The notes below the pieces were generated by a model that saw only the letters and a program-made list of their open reading frames with translations, was not told the DNA's origin and searched no databases. DNA of 34,099 bases from JAXIHJ01 sp034189755 (GTDB taxonomy: Bacteria > Planctomycetota > Phycisphaerae > SM23-33): assembly GCA_034189755.1 (NCBI GenBank), contig JAXIHJ010000144.1, positions 1 to 34,099 on the forward strand, in the 5' to 3' direction. Numbering within the stretch: position 1 is the first letter of the stretch; each line of letters begins with the position of its first letter. Both the position numbers and the translations under genes were made by a program. Shown here in pieces: positions 25,754-34,099 of the stretch.

Positions 25754-25754
25754 C

Positions 25755-27881
25755 ATGACCCAAAACCCATCGTCGGCGCTCGTGAGGCTGCCTGTCTGGA
25801 CGGCAGTCGCACTGGCACTGCTTGCAGGCGGCCTGACGCTCTGGTGCCTGACAGGTGCGGCGCCGGCGTTTTGTGCGGCGCTGTGGACTGCGATAATCGA
25901 AGGCGCCGCCGCTGCCGCCGTGGTCATCGCAGCCGGCGGTTACGGGTACATGCTGTTGCGCCTGGTCGCGCCGAAGTCGGCGCCGACCGGGCTGCGGACG
26001 GTTACGGCGTGCGTTCTCGGCCTGTGGCTGTTCTCGACGGCGGTTTTGGTTGTCGGGTCGGCCTCGCACGGGCTGTTGAAACCCTGGCTGTGGTGGCCGG
26101 TCGTGGCCGTCGGAATTCTGCTGGCCGCATGGCAATGCCGGAAGAAGCTGCTCGCCTGGCAGCCCGTCCGCCGCGCCGACGGCTGGGCGCTGATGTGGGT
26201 GGTGGTTGCCGCAGCGGCGGGCACCTGGCTGGCCGGTGCGACTCATCCGCCGGGGGCGGTCGGCCTGCAAACCAATGACGCCTATGACGTGCTGGAATAC
26301 CACCTCCAGGCGCCGCGGGAATTCTTCGATGCACAGCACGTCGGGCAGCTTCAACACAACTGCTACAGCCACTATCCGCTCGGCGTGGAGATGCTGTTCC
26401 TGCTGGCAATGGCGCTGCGCGGTGGCGCGTACGAAGGGATGTACCTGGCCAAGCTGCTGCACGGGGCGTTCGCCGTGCTGGCCGTGGCGGGCGTCTGGAC
26501 AACGCTGAAGCGCGACGAGCAGGTCCGCGGGCGATTTGCCGCCATGCTGCTGGCCACCGCCCCACTGCTGCTGTATCTAAGCTGGCTGGCGATGGTCGAA
26601 CTGGCCGAGGTCTGCTGCCTGGCCGTGGCGCTGCTCTGGCTGCGGCAATGGCTGCGCGGCGGCGGGCTGCGGGCGGCGACGTGCATCGGGCTTTGCCTGG
26701 GTGCAGCCTGCGCGGTGAAGTATCTAGCGGTCGGGTTCGTCGCCGGGCCGGTCGTAGCGGTGATGGTTATCGTCTCGCTGCTGAAACGCCGGCGACTTGC
26801 CTCGCTGCGGCAGGTTCTGATGGCTACGGGCGTAACAGCCTTGCTGTTTTCGCCCTGGCTGATCCGCAATATCGCCTATACGGGTAATCCGGTCTTCCCG
26901 CTGGCGACAAGTGTGTTTGGCCGGGGACATTTCTCGGCCCAGTCCCAGCAGCGATGGGCCGACGGGCACGGTCCGGACAAAAAGCCGCCCGTCCCCACGC
27001 CGGCAGGCTGGAAAATGTCGCCGGCGAGCAGCCGGTTCGAGATGTTCTACGACAATTTCCTCACCTCGGACTGGTTCGGCCCACTGATGATGGCCGTGGC
27101 GGGTGTGGCCGTCTGCGCCATGATCGTCTCAGCCGGCAAGACCGAGACGTGGGACTGGGCCATACTCGGCGTGCTGGGGCTGCAACTGGCCGTATGGACG
27201 GCACTGACGCATGAGATGCCGGCGAGATTCATCGCCCCTGCAATGGTCCCGATCGCCCTGCTGGCCGGCGGCGGTCTGGCGAAGCTGGCTCGCCGTCGCC
27301 GGGGACTCCTGCCCGCTGCGGCCGTCTTGCTGGCCGCCGTAGTCGTTAACATGCTGATTACCTTTAACATCTACAGCCAAAACACCTCAGGCCCGCTGAA
27401 CGGCGTCTCCGGCGAACAGATCGCCCGCAACGCGCCGATCTGGAAAGACGCCCACCAGTTGCCGCAGGGGGCGAAGATACTCTTAGTCGGCGATGCAAAG
27501 GCGTTCTACTTTCCGCCCGGCACGCTCTATGCCACCGCCTTCGACACCCACCCGCTGGCGGCCATAATCGATCGCGGCAAGACGCCCGGTGAAATCATCG
27601 ACGAACTCCGCGCGATGGGCGTAACGCACCTGTGGTTCGACTGGCCCGAAATTCGCCGGCTGGCGACGACATATGGGTATCCGTCGGCGCTAAGCGCCGA
27701 CTTGCTGTTGCGACTGACCGGTGGCGAGCCGCCGGGGCTGGACATACTGGACGCGATGTCGGCCTGCGGCTTGACAATATCCAAGCACATAACTCCGTCG
27801 AACAAAGACAAGCCGATACTAACCACCATCTACGCCCTGCCGGCGGCAGCTACGAAGGTTGAAACTACACAACCAAACTGA
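25755..27881 (+). CDS. GT-C type membrane glycosyltransferase (GT39-like)
   Basis: About 708 residues with around a dozen transmembrane helices and a soluble C-terminal region. The first large external loop has NDAYDVLEYHLQAPREFF, matching the D...YHLxxP pattern of GT39/PMT-related GT-C enzymes that use polyprenyl-phosphate sugars. The C-terminal part (APIWKDAHQLPQGAKILLVGDAKAFYFP) resembles the soluble end of such proteins. It would glycosylate a protein or glycan on the outer face of the membrane; the acceptor is unknown. The start is taken as the ATG at 25755, with AGGTGG upstream; a GTG at 25740 is the alternative. It follows the exporter directly, suggesting a shared job. Confidence 0.82.
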   Translation: MTQNPSSALVRLPVWTAVALALLAGGLTLWCLTGAAPAFCAALWTAIIEGAAAAAVVIAAGGYGYMLLRLVAPKSAPTGLRTVTACVLGLWLFSTAVLVVGSASHGLLKPWLWWPVVAVGILLAAWQCRKKLLAWQPVRRADGWALMWVVVAAAAGTWLAGATHPPGAVGLQTNDAYDVLEYHLQAPREFFDAQHVGQLQHNCYSHYPLGVEMLFLLAMALRGGAYEGMYLAKLLHGAFAVLAVAGVWTTLKRDEQVRGRFAAMLLATAPLLLYLSWLAMVELAEVCCLAVALLWLRQWLRGGGLRAATCIGLCLGAACAVKYLAVGFVAGPVVAVMVIVSLLKRRRLASLRQVLMATGVTALLFSPWLIRNIAYTGNPVFPLATSVFGRGHFSAQSQQRWADGHGPDKKPPVPTPAGWKMSPASSRFEMFYDNFLTSDWFGPLMMAVAGVAVCAMIVSAGKTETWDWAILGVLGLQLAVWTALTHEMPARFIAPAMVPIALLAGGGLAKLARRRRGLLPAAAVLLAAVVVNMLITFNIYSQNTSGPLNGVSGEQIARNAPIWKDAHQLPQGAKILLVGDAKAFYFPPGTLYATAFDTHPLAAIIDRGKTPGEIIDELRAMGVTHLWFDWPEIRRLATTYGYPSALSADLLLRLTGGEPPGLDILDAMSACGLTISKHITPSNKDKPILTTIYALPAAATKVETTQPN

Positions 27882-27894
27882 TAGCCTTCCCTGC

Positions 27895-30780
27895 ATGCAG
27901 TCAAGCACGACAAGGCCAATCTCAACAACAGGCGCGGCGGGCCGATTGCTTTACCTGGCGGCGATCGTCGCGGCGGCATGTGCCGCGGGCTGTGGCGGGC
28001 CGCCGCCGGATGTCTGGGTCGTCAACGACATGGTCAACCTCACCGACCAAACGCCTCGCCGGGACGACCCGCTGATCTTCAACGCCAAGGACAACTCGGT
28101 AAATCTCTTTGCCGCCGCCAACGAGACCATCAGTTTCCAGCTTGTCATCCAGGCCGGCGAGCAGGGCGCCAGGGACCTGAGTGTGCGTTTTTCGGACCTG
28201 GCCGGCCCCGCCGACGCAAAGATAAACAAGGCCCGCATACAAACTTTCGGCATGTGGCCGGTGCGCATAGATCACTACCCGCCATGGTACCTGCGCCTTG
28301 TAAAAACCGTACCGGAACCGGCGAACTTCTACGACGCATTGGTCCCGCTCGTCGCAGACGCAAGCGCACAACCGCTGAACCTTTCAGCCAACGAGCGGCT
28401 GGCCGTCTGGGTTGACCTAAGTGTCCCGCGCGATGCGCTGCCCGGCGATTACACCGGCCTGCTGTCCGTCTGCACCGGAGCGATTGAAGCCTGGACGATA
28501 AACGTGAAGCTAAAGGTCTATGACTTCGTCCTGCCGGACGCCCGCCCCGTAGCTGCGGTGGGTGGCTTCGATTACCGCACGCTGTTCAGGCGATTTCTGA
28601 AGCGTCAAGGCAAGCCGTTCGTCCCGGCGCGGATGGACCGCAAACATCCGCTCGTCCGCCGCGGTCTGGTCCTGATGCGGCAGTGCATGCAACTGGCCCA
28701 CGCCCATCGGCTCGACCTTTTCGATAAGCACATCCATCCGGTAATCAAGCGCGACATGTTCGGCAAGATGCACCTGGACTGGGAAGATTATGACGCCATC
28801 GTCATGCCTTACCTTACCGGTACAGCCTTCGAGGACCGCATCGGCTGCGCCGCGTGGTGCGTGCCGTTCAGCGACACCTGGCCTAATCCGAACAACTATG
28901 GCGGCGCACATACGGACACATACGCATCTACGGTGGGCACGCTGGTTGCAGCCTGCCGGGACCACTTCGCCAAGGCGACCGAAATGCAGGAACAAACGTT
29001 CCTCTGGCCCTATCGAGGCGAGGTAAGCCGGTCGGCCTACGACCGCCACGTCGCGCTGGGGCGAATCGCCCGCGCCGCCGACAGCGAAACACCCATCCTC
29101 TGCCAACTGCCGACCAAACCGCCGGCGGAAACCGATTGGCAGGCGCCGAAGGGTTTATCTGAACTGGTGGACATTCACGCTCCGCCGGCCCAGTGGCTTG
29201 ACCCTGCCAGGGCCGAGAAGTTGGCTCGTCCGGAACATCCGCTTGTGGGGATGTGGCTGTCGCCGGCCATGCCACCATACTCACCGAGCCTCGGCATTAT
29301 CGCCACGCCCGCCGACGTTCGAGCAATCGCATGGTTCACCATGAAGTACAAGTGCACCGGCTTGTTCCTGCCGGAAGTGATGCACTGGGACGGCGATTTG
29401 TTTTCGACCGGCGCCGGGGCCGAGACGCGCCTGTTCTATCCGGGCGACTTCGCCGGCCGGGAAGCCGTACTGCCTTCCGTGCGGCTTAAGAGGCTGAGGC
29501 GTGGTCTACAGGACATCGCCTATCTCTGGCTGTTGCAGCAGCGACAACGCCGGGCCGTCGCCAGGGGCATAATCGACGCGATGACGCGATACGCAGGTCT
29601 GGCCTCGGTCGGAGATAACTATCTGGACCCGCGGCTGGACGGCTGGGTGCAGGACCCGGCTGCATGGGAGATGGCCCGCCGCCTGCTGGCGGAGGAGGTC
29701 CAGGTCGCCGTCCACCCCGCCGAGCTGTCCAACCAGGAGTTGGTTGCACAGAGGCTGGCATGGAAACGGTTTGACGAGACTACCCGCACCGTGCGCGTGG
29801 AGCAGATTCGGGCCAGAGTTACCGCTGCCGATAAAGCCAACCGGCTGAGAGCAACCGTCCTGCTGGATTTATACAATGAACACAGCCGAAACGTGGACGT
29901 ACTGGTCAAGATCGACAATCTGCCTAAAGGCTGGCGCGCCACCACGGACGAGGTTGCCGTTTCGCCGCTGCCCGCCGCCCGGCGGAAGGTCGTACGCCTT
30001 GAAGCCGAGGGCCTCCACGTGCCGATCATGCGAAACGCCAAAAGCCGGATGCCGATAAGTATCACCGTCGATGCGCAACGCACGCGGCAGATGACCGCAA
30101 ACATACCTCTACTCCGCGCCGGCTGGGTCGATACCGCGCCTCGAATCGACGGCGTGCTGGACGACTGGCCTATGCGCGCGGGCAACACCGCAGGCGATTT
30201 CAGGCTCGTCGGCAAGCGAGGTCGAGGCCCACGGGGTCTGGCCGAGCGGTCCACGCTGGTGTTCATCCTGCACGACGCGAAGAACCTGTACTTCGCTTTC
30301 CGCTGCGAAGAGCCGAACATGGACGCGATTGTCGCCAAGCCTAATAACGTCATACACTACGAACAGCTCATGGCCTGCGGGGAAGACCTGGTGGAGATCA
30401 TCCTCGACCCGGGTGCGGAGGCGCTGCGGCCTGAGCAGTTGTATCACATCACGGTCAAGTCAAACGGCGTACTGCTGACCGAACGGGGAGTGTACACCGA
30501 CCCGCCGCTGGGAAAGGCCCGGCCCTGGCCGGTGGCTGCATCGGTGGCCGTAAAACGCTATCAGAAGCTTTGGACCGTCGAACTGGCCTTGCCGCTGGAA
30601 TCGTTCAGCCAGGCCGGCCGGGCAAAGTTCTGGGGCGTGAACTTCACACGGTTCGCCACCCAGGGCGCAGAGGCATCCAGCTGGTCGGAGGCGCCGAGAA
30701 TCTTTTATGACCCCAAAAATCTCGGCACCATGTTCGTCATGCCCGCGGCTAAAATAACAAACGAAGATTCGAGTCCCTGA
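27895..30780 (+). CDS. Secreted DUF4091 / CBM9-like protein
   Basis: About 961 residues. The N-terminus (RLLYLAAIVAAACAAGCGG) is a signal sequence that may end in a lipoprotein cysteine. The middle has the DUF4091 pattern seen at the end of GH123-like glycosidases: MKYKCTGLFLPEVMHWDGD, then TRLFYPGDFAGREAVLPSVRLKRLRRGLQDIAYLWLL. The region where GH123 enzymes show a catalytic Asp-Glu pair reads LWPYRGEVSRSAY, so the Asp appears changed and activity is doubtful. The last ~200 residues (APRIDGVLDDWPM...LYFAFRCEEPNMDA...DLVEIILDPG) look like a CBM9-type carbohydrate-binding domain. A role in binding or trimming external glycans is inferred. The start is ATG 27895; upstream in-frame codons overlap the preceding gene. 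Confidence 0.82.
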   Translation: MQSSTTRPISTTGAAGRLLYLAAIVAAACAAGCGGPPPDVWVVNDMVNLTDQTPRRDDPLIFNAKDNSVNLFAAANETISFQLVIQAGEQGARDLSVRFSDLAGPADAKINKARIQTFGMWPVRIDHYPPWYLRLVKTVPEPANFYDALVPLVADASAQPLNLSANERLAVWVDLSVPRDALPGDYTGLLSVCTGAIEAWTINVKLKVYDFVLPDARPVAAVGGFDYRTLFRRFLKRQGKPFVPARMDRKHPLVRRGLVLMRQCMQLAHAHRLDLFDKHIHPVIKRDMFGKMHLDWEDYDAIVMPYLTGTAFEDRIGCAAWCVPFSDTWPNPNNYGGAHTDTYASTVGTLVAACRDHFAKATEMQEQTFLWPYRGEVSRSAYDRHVALGRIARAADSETPILCQLPTKPPAETDWQAPKGLSELVDIHAPPAQWLDPARAEKLARPEHPLVGMWLSPAMPPYSPSLGIIATPADVRAIAWFTMKYKCTGLFLPEVMHWDGDLFSTGAGAETRLFYPGDFAGREAVLPSVRLKRLRRGLQDIAYLWLLQQRQRRAVARGIIDAMTRYAGLASVGDNYLDPRLDGWVQDPAAWEMARRLLAEEVQVAVHPAELSNQELVAQRLAWKRFDETTRTVRVEQIRARVTAADKANRLRATVLLDLYNEHSRNVDVLVKIDNLPKGWRATTDEVAVSPLPAARRKVVRLEAEGLHVPIMRNAKSRMPISITVDAQRTRQMTANIPLLRAGWVDTAPRIDGVLDDWPMRAGNTAGDFRLVGKRGRGPRGLAERSTLVFILHDAKNLYFAFRCEEPNMDAIVAKPNNVIHYEQLMACGEDLVEIILDPGAEALRPEQLYHITVKSNGVLLTERGVYTDPPLGKARPWPVAASVAVKRYQKLWTVELALPLESFSQAGRAKFWGVNFTRFATQGAEASSWSEAPRIFYDPKNLGTMFVMPAAKITNEDSSP

Positions 30781-30798
30781 CAGATTAAGGAGATACCG

Positions 30799-31794
30799 AT
30801 GGGAAGCAAGATAGGCTGGATTCTCGCCGGTGCACTGATACTGGGCCTGGTCCTGATAGTTCTGTTCGTTGTGGTCTTTCCTCCGGCTTCTTCACCCACC
30901 GCCGAGACGATGGGCGAGAACTTTATGCAACTCAAGACCATTTCACTTTCACCCGCCGTCGTGGTCGCATTCGAGTCTACAGGCGCCGGCAACGCCGGTG
31001 ACGACTACCACGAAGCGGTAACAATTCACCAAGCCAACGCCGAGGGCATCGGCCGCTTCGTATACGACCTCCAGGCTATCGCCAAGGGCGATACGGCGGC
31101 GGAAGCGGCGACGATAGACATCCTCAACAAAATCGACGCACACATCAGCGCCGGCAGCCGAAAGGCGAAGATGCAGTACACCTTCGTGCATACGCCTAAA
31201 AAATTTAAGGTCGGCTACAACTACAAGCCGGCAGAGGCCCTGTTCAACGTCTCGGAAGCTATGGACGCACTGGCGACCTACTACTTCGCCAAAAACAAAT
31301 ACGAAGATGCGTGGAACGTCCTGTGCCACGAGTTCGTCATGGGCAGGCACATGATGGACGAGCGCAGCCGACCGGACATGGTCTATCTCGGCGTGTTCAT
31401 ACAGACCAAGTCGCTGGACGGGCTGATGGATATCCGGTCCAAATGGGACGGCGCCAAGGACATAAACTTAAACAAGTTCAAGCAATATGCCTGCCAGCTT
31501 AGCGCCGTACGGAACAGCTATGAGCAGAAGCTGAAGATTGTCTGGAACACTCGGCCCGAGCCCGGCGACGTGTTCCACGTCATCAAGGCCGACCAGGACC
31601 GCGCCTGGCGGGTGCAGGGATTGCTTAGTCTCGGGATTCTGAAATTCACCGCAGTCAAACGCGGAGACCTGCGGCAGACCGACAAGCTGATTGAGAAATA
31701 TCTAACCAGCAGCGATCCGCTTGAAGCGGCGGCGGCAGCCGCCGCCAGGGACCTGGACACCGCCGGATTCAACCGGCTGGGCGTCGAATACTAA
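30799..31794 (+). CDS. Membrane-anchored hypothetical protein
   Basis: 331 residues with an excellent ribosome-binding site (AAGGAGAT) shortly before the ATG. One transmembrane helix at about 7-27 (IGWILAGALILGLVLIVLFVVVF) is followed by a soluble, mostly helical region predicted outside the cytoplasm. It contains repeated Ala/Lys-rich helices such as AEALFNVSEAMDALATYYFAKNKYEDAWNVL, which look like a TPR-type helical pair. I do not recognise the family. It lies 18 bp after the DUF4091 gene and 31 bp before pabB, so it may be translated from the same transcript. A scaffold or sensor role is possible but unsupported. Confidence 0.75.
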   Translation: MGSKIGWILAGALILGLVLIVLFVVVFPPASSPTAETMGENFMQLKTISLSPAVVVAFESTGAGNAGDDYHEAVTIHQANAEGIGRFVYDLQAIAKGDTAAEAATIDILNKIDAHISAGSRKAKMQYTFVHTPKKFKVGYNYKPAEALFNVSEAMDALATYYFAKNKYEDAWNVLCHEFVMGRHMMDERSRPDMVYLGVFIQTKSLDGLMDIRSKWDGAKDINLNKFKQYACQLSAVRNSYEQKLKIVWNTRPEPGDVFHVIKADQDRAWRVQGLLSLGILKFTAVKRGDLRQTDKLIEKYLTSSDPLEAAAAAAARDLDTAGFNRLGVEY

Positions 31795-31825
31795 CGCGGC
31801 GGCTGCGTTGAGGGCCGAGCCGAAA

Positions 31826-33304
31826 ATGGATGTCTCCGTATGCAGCGAGATTCTGACTGCCCGCGTTGTGGCCGAGCCGATCGCTCTGGCCCACCCGCCG
31901 GGCGGCCTGCTGGAGCTGCTGGCCGAGAGGGAAAATCCGGCCGTGCTCGAATCGGCCGCCCTGCACAAGACCTACGGGCGATATTCCCTGCTGAGCTGCC
32001 TGCCGGTTGAGGTGCTGACGCTTCGTCAAGGCGTGCTGCGTAACCGGGCCGGTCAAATACTCGCCAGCGGCGATAAGCAAATCTGGACGGTCCTTGCCGA
32101 CCGGCTGACCGGCGTGCGGGTTACATCTCAGCCGGCCGCCGGCGGCTACGTGCCGGGATGGATCGGCTACGTCGGCTACGAGGTCGGCCGCCACATCGAG
32201 CGCCTGCCGGCTGCGGCTGTGCGGGATACGCCACTGCCGGACCTCCGCCTGGCGATGTACGACGCGATCCTGGTCTACGACTCGCTACAGCGGCGCTGGT
32301 CGCTGGTGAAACTGCTATTCGACCATCCGCCGCCGGGTGCGGGCCGGGCGGCTGAGGCGCTGCGCGAAATTATCGCCCAGGCCAGCCCCAACGCGCCCGA
32401 GCCGCCGCCGGAGCCGACCGAACTGGCCGACGCCGCGCGCAGGCCCGGCATCGAAAACGCCGAGCCGAACTTCACACCCGCGCAGTACCGCCGCGCCGTG
32501 GCACGCTGCGTGGACTACATCGCCGCTGGTGATATCTTCCAGGTAAACCTCTCTCAGCGTTTTACGGTGCACGATGCGCCTGACCCGCTTTTAATCTATC
32601 AGTCGCTTCGGCGTCGCAACCCAGCCTGGTACGCCGCATACATGACATTCGAATCCTCAGACCGCCCTTGCGCCGTGCTGTCCAGTTCGCCGGAGCTGTT
32701 CCTTCGCGTCCGCGGCGACCACGTGATTACCAGGCCGATCAAGGGCACCCGCCCCCGCGTGGGTCTGGCGGACGCCGATGCCGCAGCCTCAGCCGACCTG
32801 CTGGCCAACCCGAAGGACAACGCCGAACTGGCCATGATAATCGACCTGCTGAGAAACGACCTGGGGCGCGTCTGCCGGTTCGGCTCGGTCCGCGTCAGCG
32901 AGCCGCGCCGCCTGGAGACGCACCCGACGGTCTTCCATCTGGTAGGAACGGTCGAGGGGCGCCTGCAAGGGGGCGCAGGCTGCGTCGACCTGCTGAAGGC
33001 AACCTTCCCGGGCGGGTCCATCACAGGCGCACCGAAGATACGCGCGATGGAGATTATCGACGAACTGGAGCCACAGACCCGCAGCGTCTACACCGGCTGC
33101 ATCGGGCATATCGGCGCCGACGGCTCATGCGAATTGAACATCGCCATTCGCACCATCGTCTGCGACGGGCGGTGCGCCCGCGTGCAGGTCGGCGGCGGCA
33201 TCGTCGCAGATTCCACGCCCGACGGCGAATACGCAGAGACTCTCGACAAGGCCCGCGCAATGCTGGAGGCAATCGAAGAGGCAAGACGCAAAATTGACAA
33301 TTGA
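31826..33304 (+). CDS. pabB: Aminodeoxychorismate synthase component I
   Basis: 492 residues of the chorismate-utilising family. PabB uses chorismate and ammonia (normally from PabA) to make 4-amino-4-deoxychorismate for folate. The N-terminal half holds SLLSCLP and the GGYVPGWIGYVGYEVGRHIE segment; the catalytic half has GDIFQVNLSQRF, SSSPELFLRV, RNDLGRV, LKATFPGGSITGAPKIRAMEIIDELEP and YTGCIGHI. Lysine 306 in PIKGTRPR is the PabB-type residue, where anthranilate synthase TrpE has alanine (PIAGT), so PabB is preferred. The start is ATG 31826 (MDVSVCSEIL), with GAGGG upstream; the longer frame overlaps the previous gene. No pabA or pabC lies beside it. The stop codon is inside a short tandem repeat. 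Confidence 0.9.
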   Translation: MDVSVCSEILTARVVAEPIALAHPPGGLLELLAERENPAVLESAALHKTYGRYSLLSCLPVEVLTLRQGVLRNRAGQILASGDKQIWTVLADRLTGVRVTSQPAAGGYVPGWIGYVGYEVGRHIERLPAAAVRDTPLPDLRLAMYDAILVYDSLQRRWSLVKLLFDHPPPGAGRAAEALREIIAQASPNAPEPPPEPTELADAARRPGIENAEPNFTPAQYRRAVARCVDYIAAGDIFQVNLSQRFTVHDAPDPLLIYQSLRRRNPAWYAAYMTFESSDRPCAVLSSSPELFLRVRGDHVITRPIKGTRPRVGLADADAAASADLLANPKDNAELAMIIDLLRNDLGRVCRFGSVRVSEPRRLETHPTVFHLVGTVEGRLQGGAGCVDLLKATFPGGSITGAPKIRAMEIIDELEPQTRSVYTGCIGHIGADGSCELNIAIRTIVCDGRCARVQVGGGIVADSTPDGEYAETLDKARAMLEAIEEARRKIDN

Positions 33305-33320
33305 CAATGGACAATTGGAA
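33293..33320 (+). repeat. Four tandem heptamers at the pabB / sirC junction
   Basis: ATTGACA, ATTGACA, ATGGACA and ATTGGAA follow in direct tandem. They begin in the last codons of pabB, contain its TGA stop (33302-33304) and end three bases before the next gene's GTG start. Such heptamer runs occur between genes in several phyla, so this may be an inserted short repeat. It may also supply the weak ribosome-binding sequence GGAA of the following gene. Confidence 0.7.
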
Positions 33321-33322
33321 AC

Positions 33323-33940
33323 GTGAAGACCTATCCCATCATGCTGAACGTTCGTGGCCGGCTGGCGGTGGTTGTCGGGGGCGGGTCCGTCGGCCTGCGA
33401 AAGGTCCGCTCGCTTCTCGACGCCGGTGCGAAGGTCAGGCTTATCGCGCCGGACATTGCCCAAAACGCGGACCTGGCCGGCGTGGAGGTGATTCGCCGGC
33501 CGTACCGGCGCGAGCTTCTGGCCGATGCGATGGTGGTGTTCGCCTGCACGGCCGACCGGGCCGCCAATGCGAAAATCGCCACAGACGCACGCGCCGCCGG
33601 CGCGCTGATCAACGCCGCGGATCAACCGGACGACTGCGATTTCTACCTGCCGGCGGTCGTCCGCGACGAAGATGTAGTCGTCGCCATTGGAACCGGCGGG
33701 GCGGCGCCGCACCTGGCAAGTGTCTTGAAGCAGCAATTTGCCGAATCGCTCCCACCGCGGATCGGCGAGTTCGCCGCCTTGCTGGGCGTGCTGCGGCAGG
33801 AGCTTAAACTCAAGCTGCCCAAGCCCCGCCGCAGTGAAATCCTGATGCGCCTCGCCGACGAAGAAACATACCGGACCTTCTGCGCCGCCGGCCCCGAAGC
33901 CGTCAGGAAAAAGCTGGAAGAATCGCTCAAGCACCAGTAG
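33323..33940 (+). CDS. Precorrin-2 dehydrogenase / sirohydrochlorin-type enzyme
   Basis: 205 residues with the NAD-binding GGGSVGLRK (19-27) of the CysG/Met8/SirC family. These oxidise precorrin-2 to sirohydrochlorin, the branch leading to siroheme, cobalamin and, by another path, heme. GINAADQPDDCDFYLPAVV-type wording (here LINAADQPDDCDFYLPAVV) and VVVAIGTGGAAPHLASVLKQQ are the usual signature. The ferrochelatase and uroporphyrinogen methyltransferase parts of fused CysG are absent. It starts with GTG at 33323 with little ribosome-binding sequence, so translation may depend on pabB upstream. A gene of tetrapyrrole synthesis may follow outside the window. Confidence 0.9.
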   Translation: MKTYPIMLNVRGRLAVVVGGGSVGLRKVRSLLDAGAKVRLIAPDIAQNADLAGVEVIRRPYRRELLADAMVVFACTADRAANAKIATDARAAGALINAADQPDDCDFYLPAVVRDEDVVVAIGTGGAAPHLASVLKQQFAESLPPRIGEFAALLGVLRQELKLKLPKPRRSEILMRLADEETYRTFCAAGPEAVRKKLEESLKHQ

Positions 33941-33986
33941 CCGGTAGCCGGCCCACTTTATACCCGGCGCACAAAGTTGATGCGCT

Positions 33987-34089
33987 GGTGGGAGATAAAC
34001 GAGCTGCGACCGTGAGGGAGCGGTCATTAAGACTTTCGCACCGGTCTGACCGCTCCCTCCCGGTCGCAGCTCGTAGGGTGCTCCCCACC
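33987..34089. repeat. Long near-perfect palindromic element
   Basis: Arms of 28 bp at 33999-34026 and 34047-34074 are complementary except for one base (left begins ACGAGCTGCGACCG, right ends CGGTCGCAGCTCGT), around a 20-base loop. Outside them, GGTGGGAG (33987-33994) can pair with CTCCCCACC (34081-34089). The whole element is about 100 bp, lies past sirC and encodes nothing. From memory, similar GGGAGCGGTC/GCGACCG palindromes are common between genes in planctomycete genomes, which suggests a dispersed repeat (REP- or MITE-like). It could also end or fold transcripts. Confidence 0.65.
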
Positions 34090-34099
34090 TCGGGCGCGT

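Noticed and set aside
31826..33304. Anthranilate synthase component I (trpE)
   Set aside because: The key residue in PIKGT is lysine, as in PabB; TrpE has PIAGT, and no trp genes are adjacent.

Overview
The window looks like a bacterial chromosome segment from the Planctomycetota, probably class Phycisphaerae. Three things point there: GC-rich coding with short intergenic gaps; an N-terminal LEPR-XLL motif (LEPRLLLAGD) on a large Ig-repeat surface protein; and a planctomycete-style FabZ paralogue, DUF4091 protein and AsmA-like giant. This is inferred from gene content, since no rRNA or other phylogenetic marker RNA is present. No tRNA, CRISPR array, transposase, integrase or phage gene was found.

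Layout. (1) 1-219 is a hairpin-rich intergenic stretch. (2) 220-7443 is a minus-strand run read from fabZ-like through a UvrC-like protein with a decayed nuclease motif, a 1184-aa AsmA-like protein and mtnP to a secreted hypothetical protein. (3) 7722-16810 is plus strand: a secreted hypothetical, topA, a URO-D family protein, an aldo/keto reductase and the LEPR-XLL Ig-repeat protein. A diverged copy of the topA 3' end lies between the URO-D and reductase genes. (4) 16829-21648 is a minus-strand [NiFe]-hydrogenase maturation cluster, hypF-hypC-hypD-hypE. (5) 21790-33940 is plus strand: tmk-holB (overlapping), then an ABC exporter with a PDZ-like domain in its first external loop, a GT-C glycosyltransferase, a DUF4091/CBM9-like secreted protein, a membrane-anchored hypothetical, pabB and a precorrin-2 dehydrogenase gene. 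(6) The right edge carries a long near-perfect palindrome that looks like a dispersed repeat.

How the genes fit together. HypF, HypC, HypD and HypE make and insert the Fe(CN)2CO part of a [NiFe] site, so a hydrogenase should be encoded elsewhere in the genome; no structural hydrogenase, hypA or hypB gene is in the window. The exporter, GT-C enzyme, DUF4091 protein and anchored protein (23609-31794) are tightly packed and all concern the membrane or outside of the cell. They may form an envelope-glycan or export unit, but that is inference. The most unusual items are the PDZ-containing ABC exporter, the topA-tail relic flanking the URO-D gene, and the UvrC-like protein that keeps its four cysteines but has lost the GIY-YIG signature.
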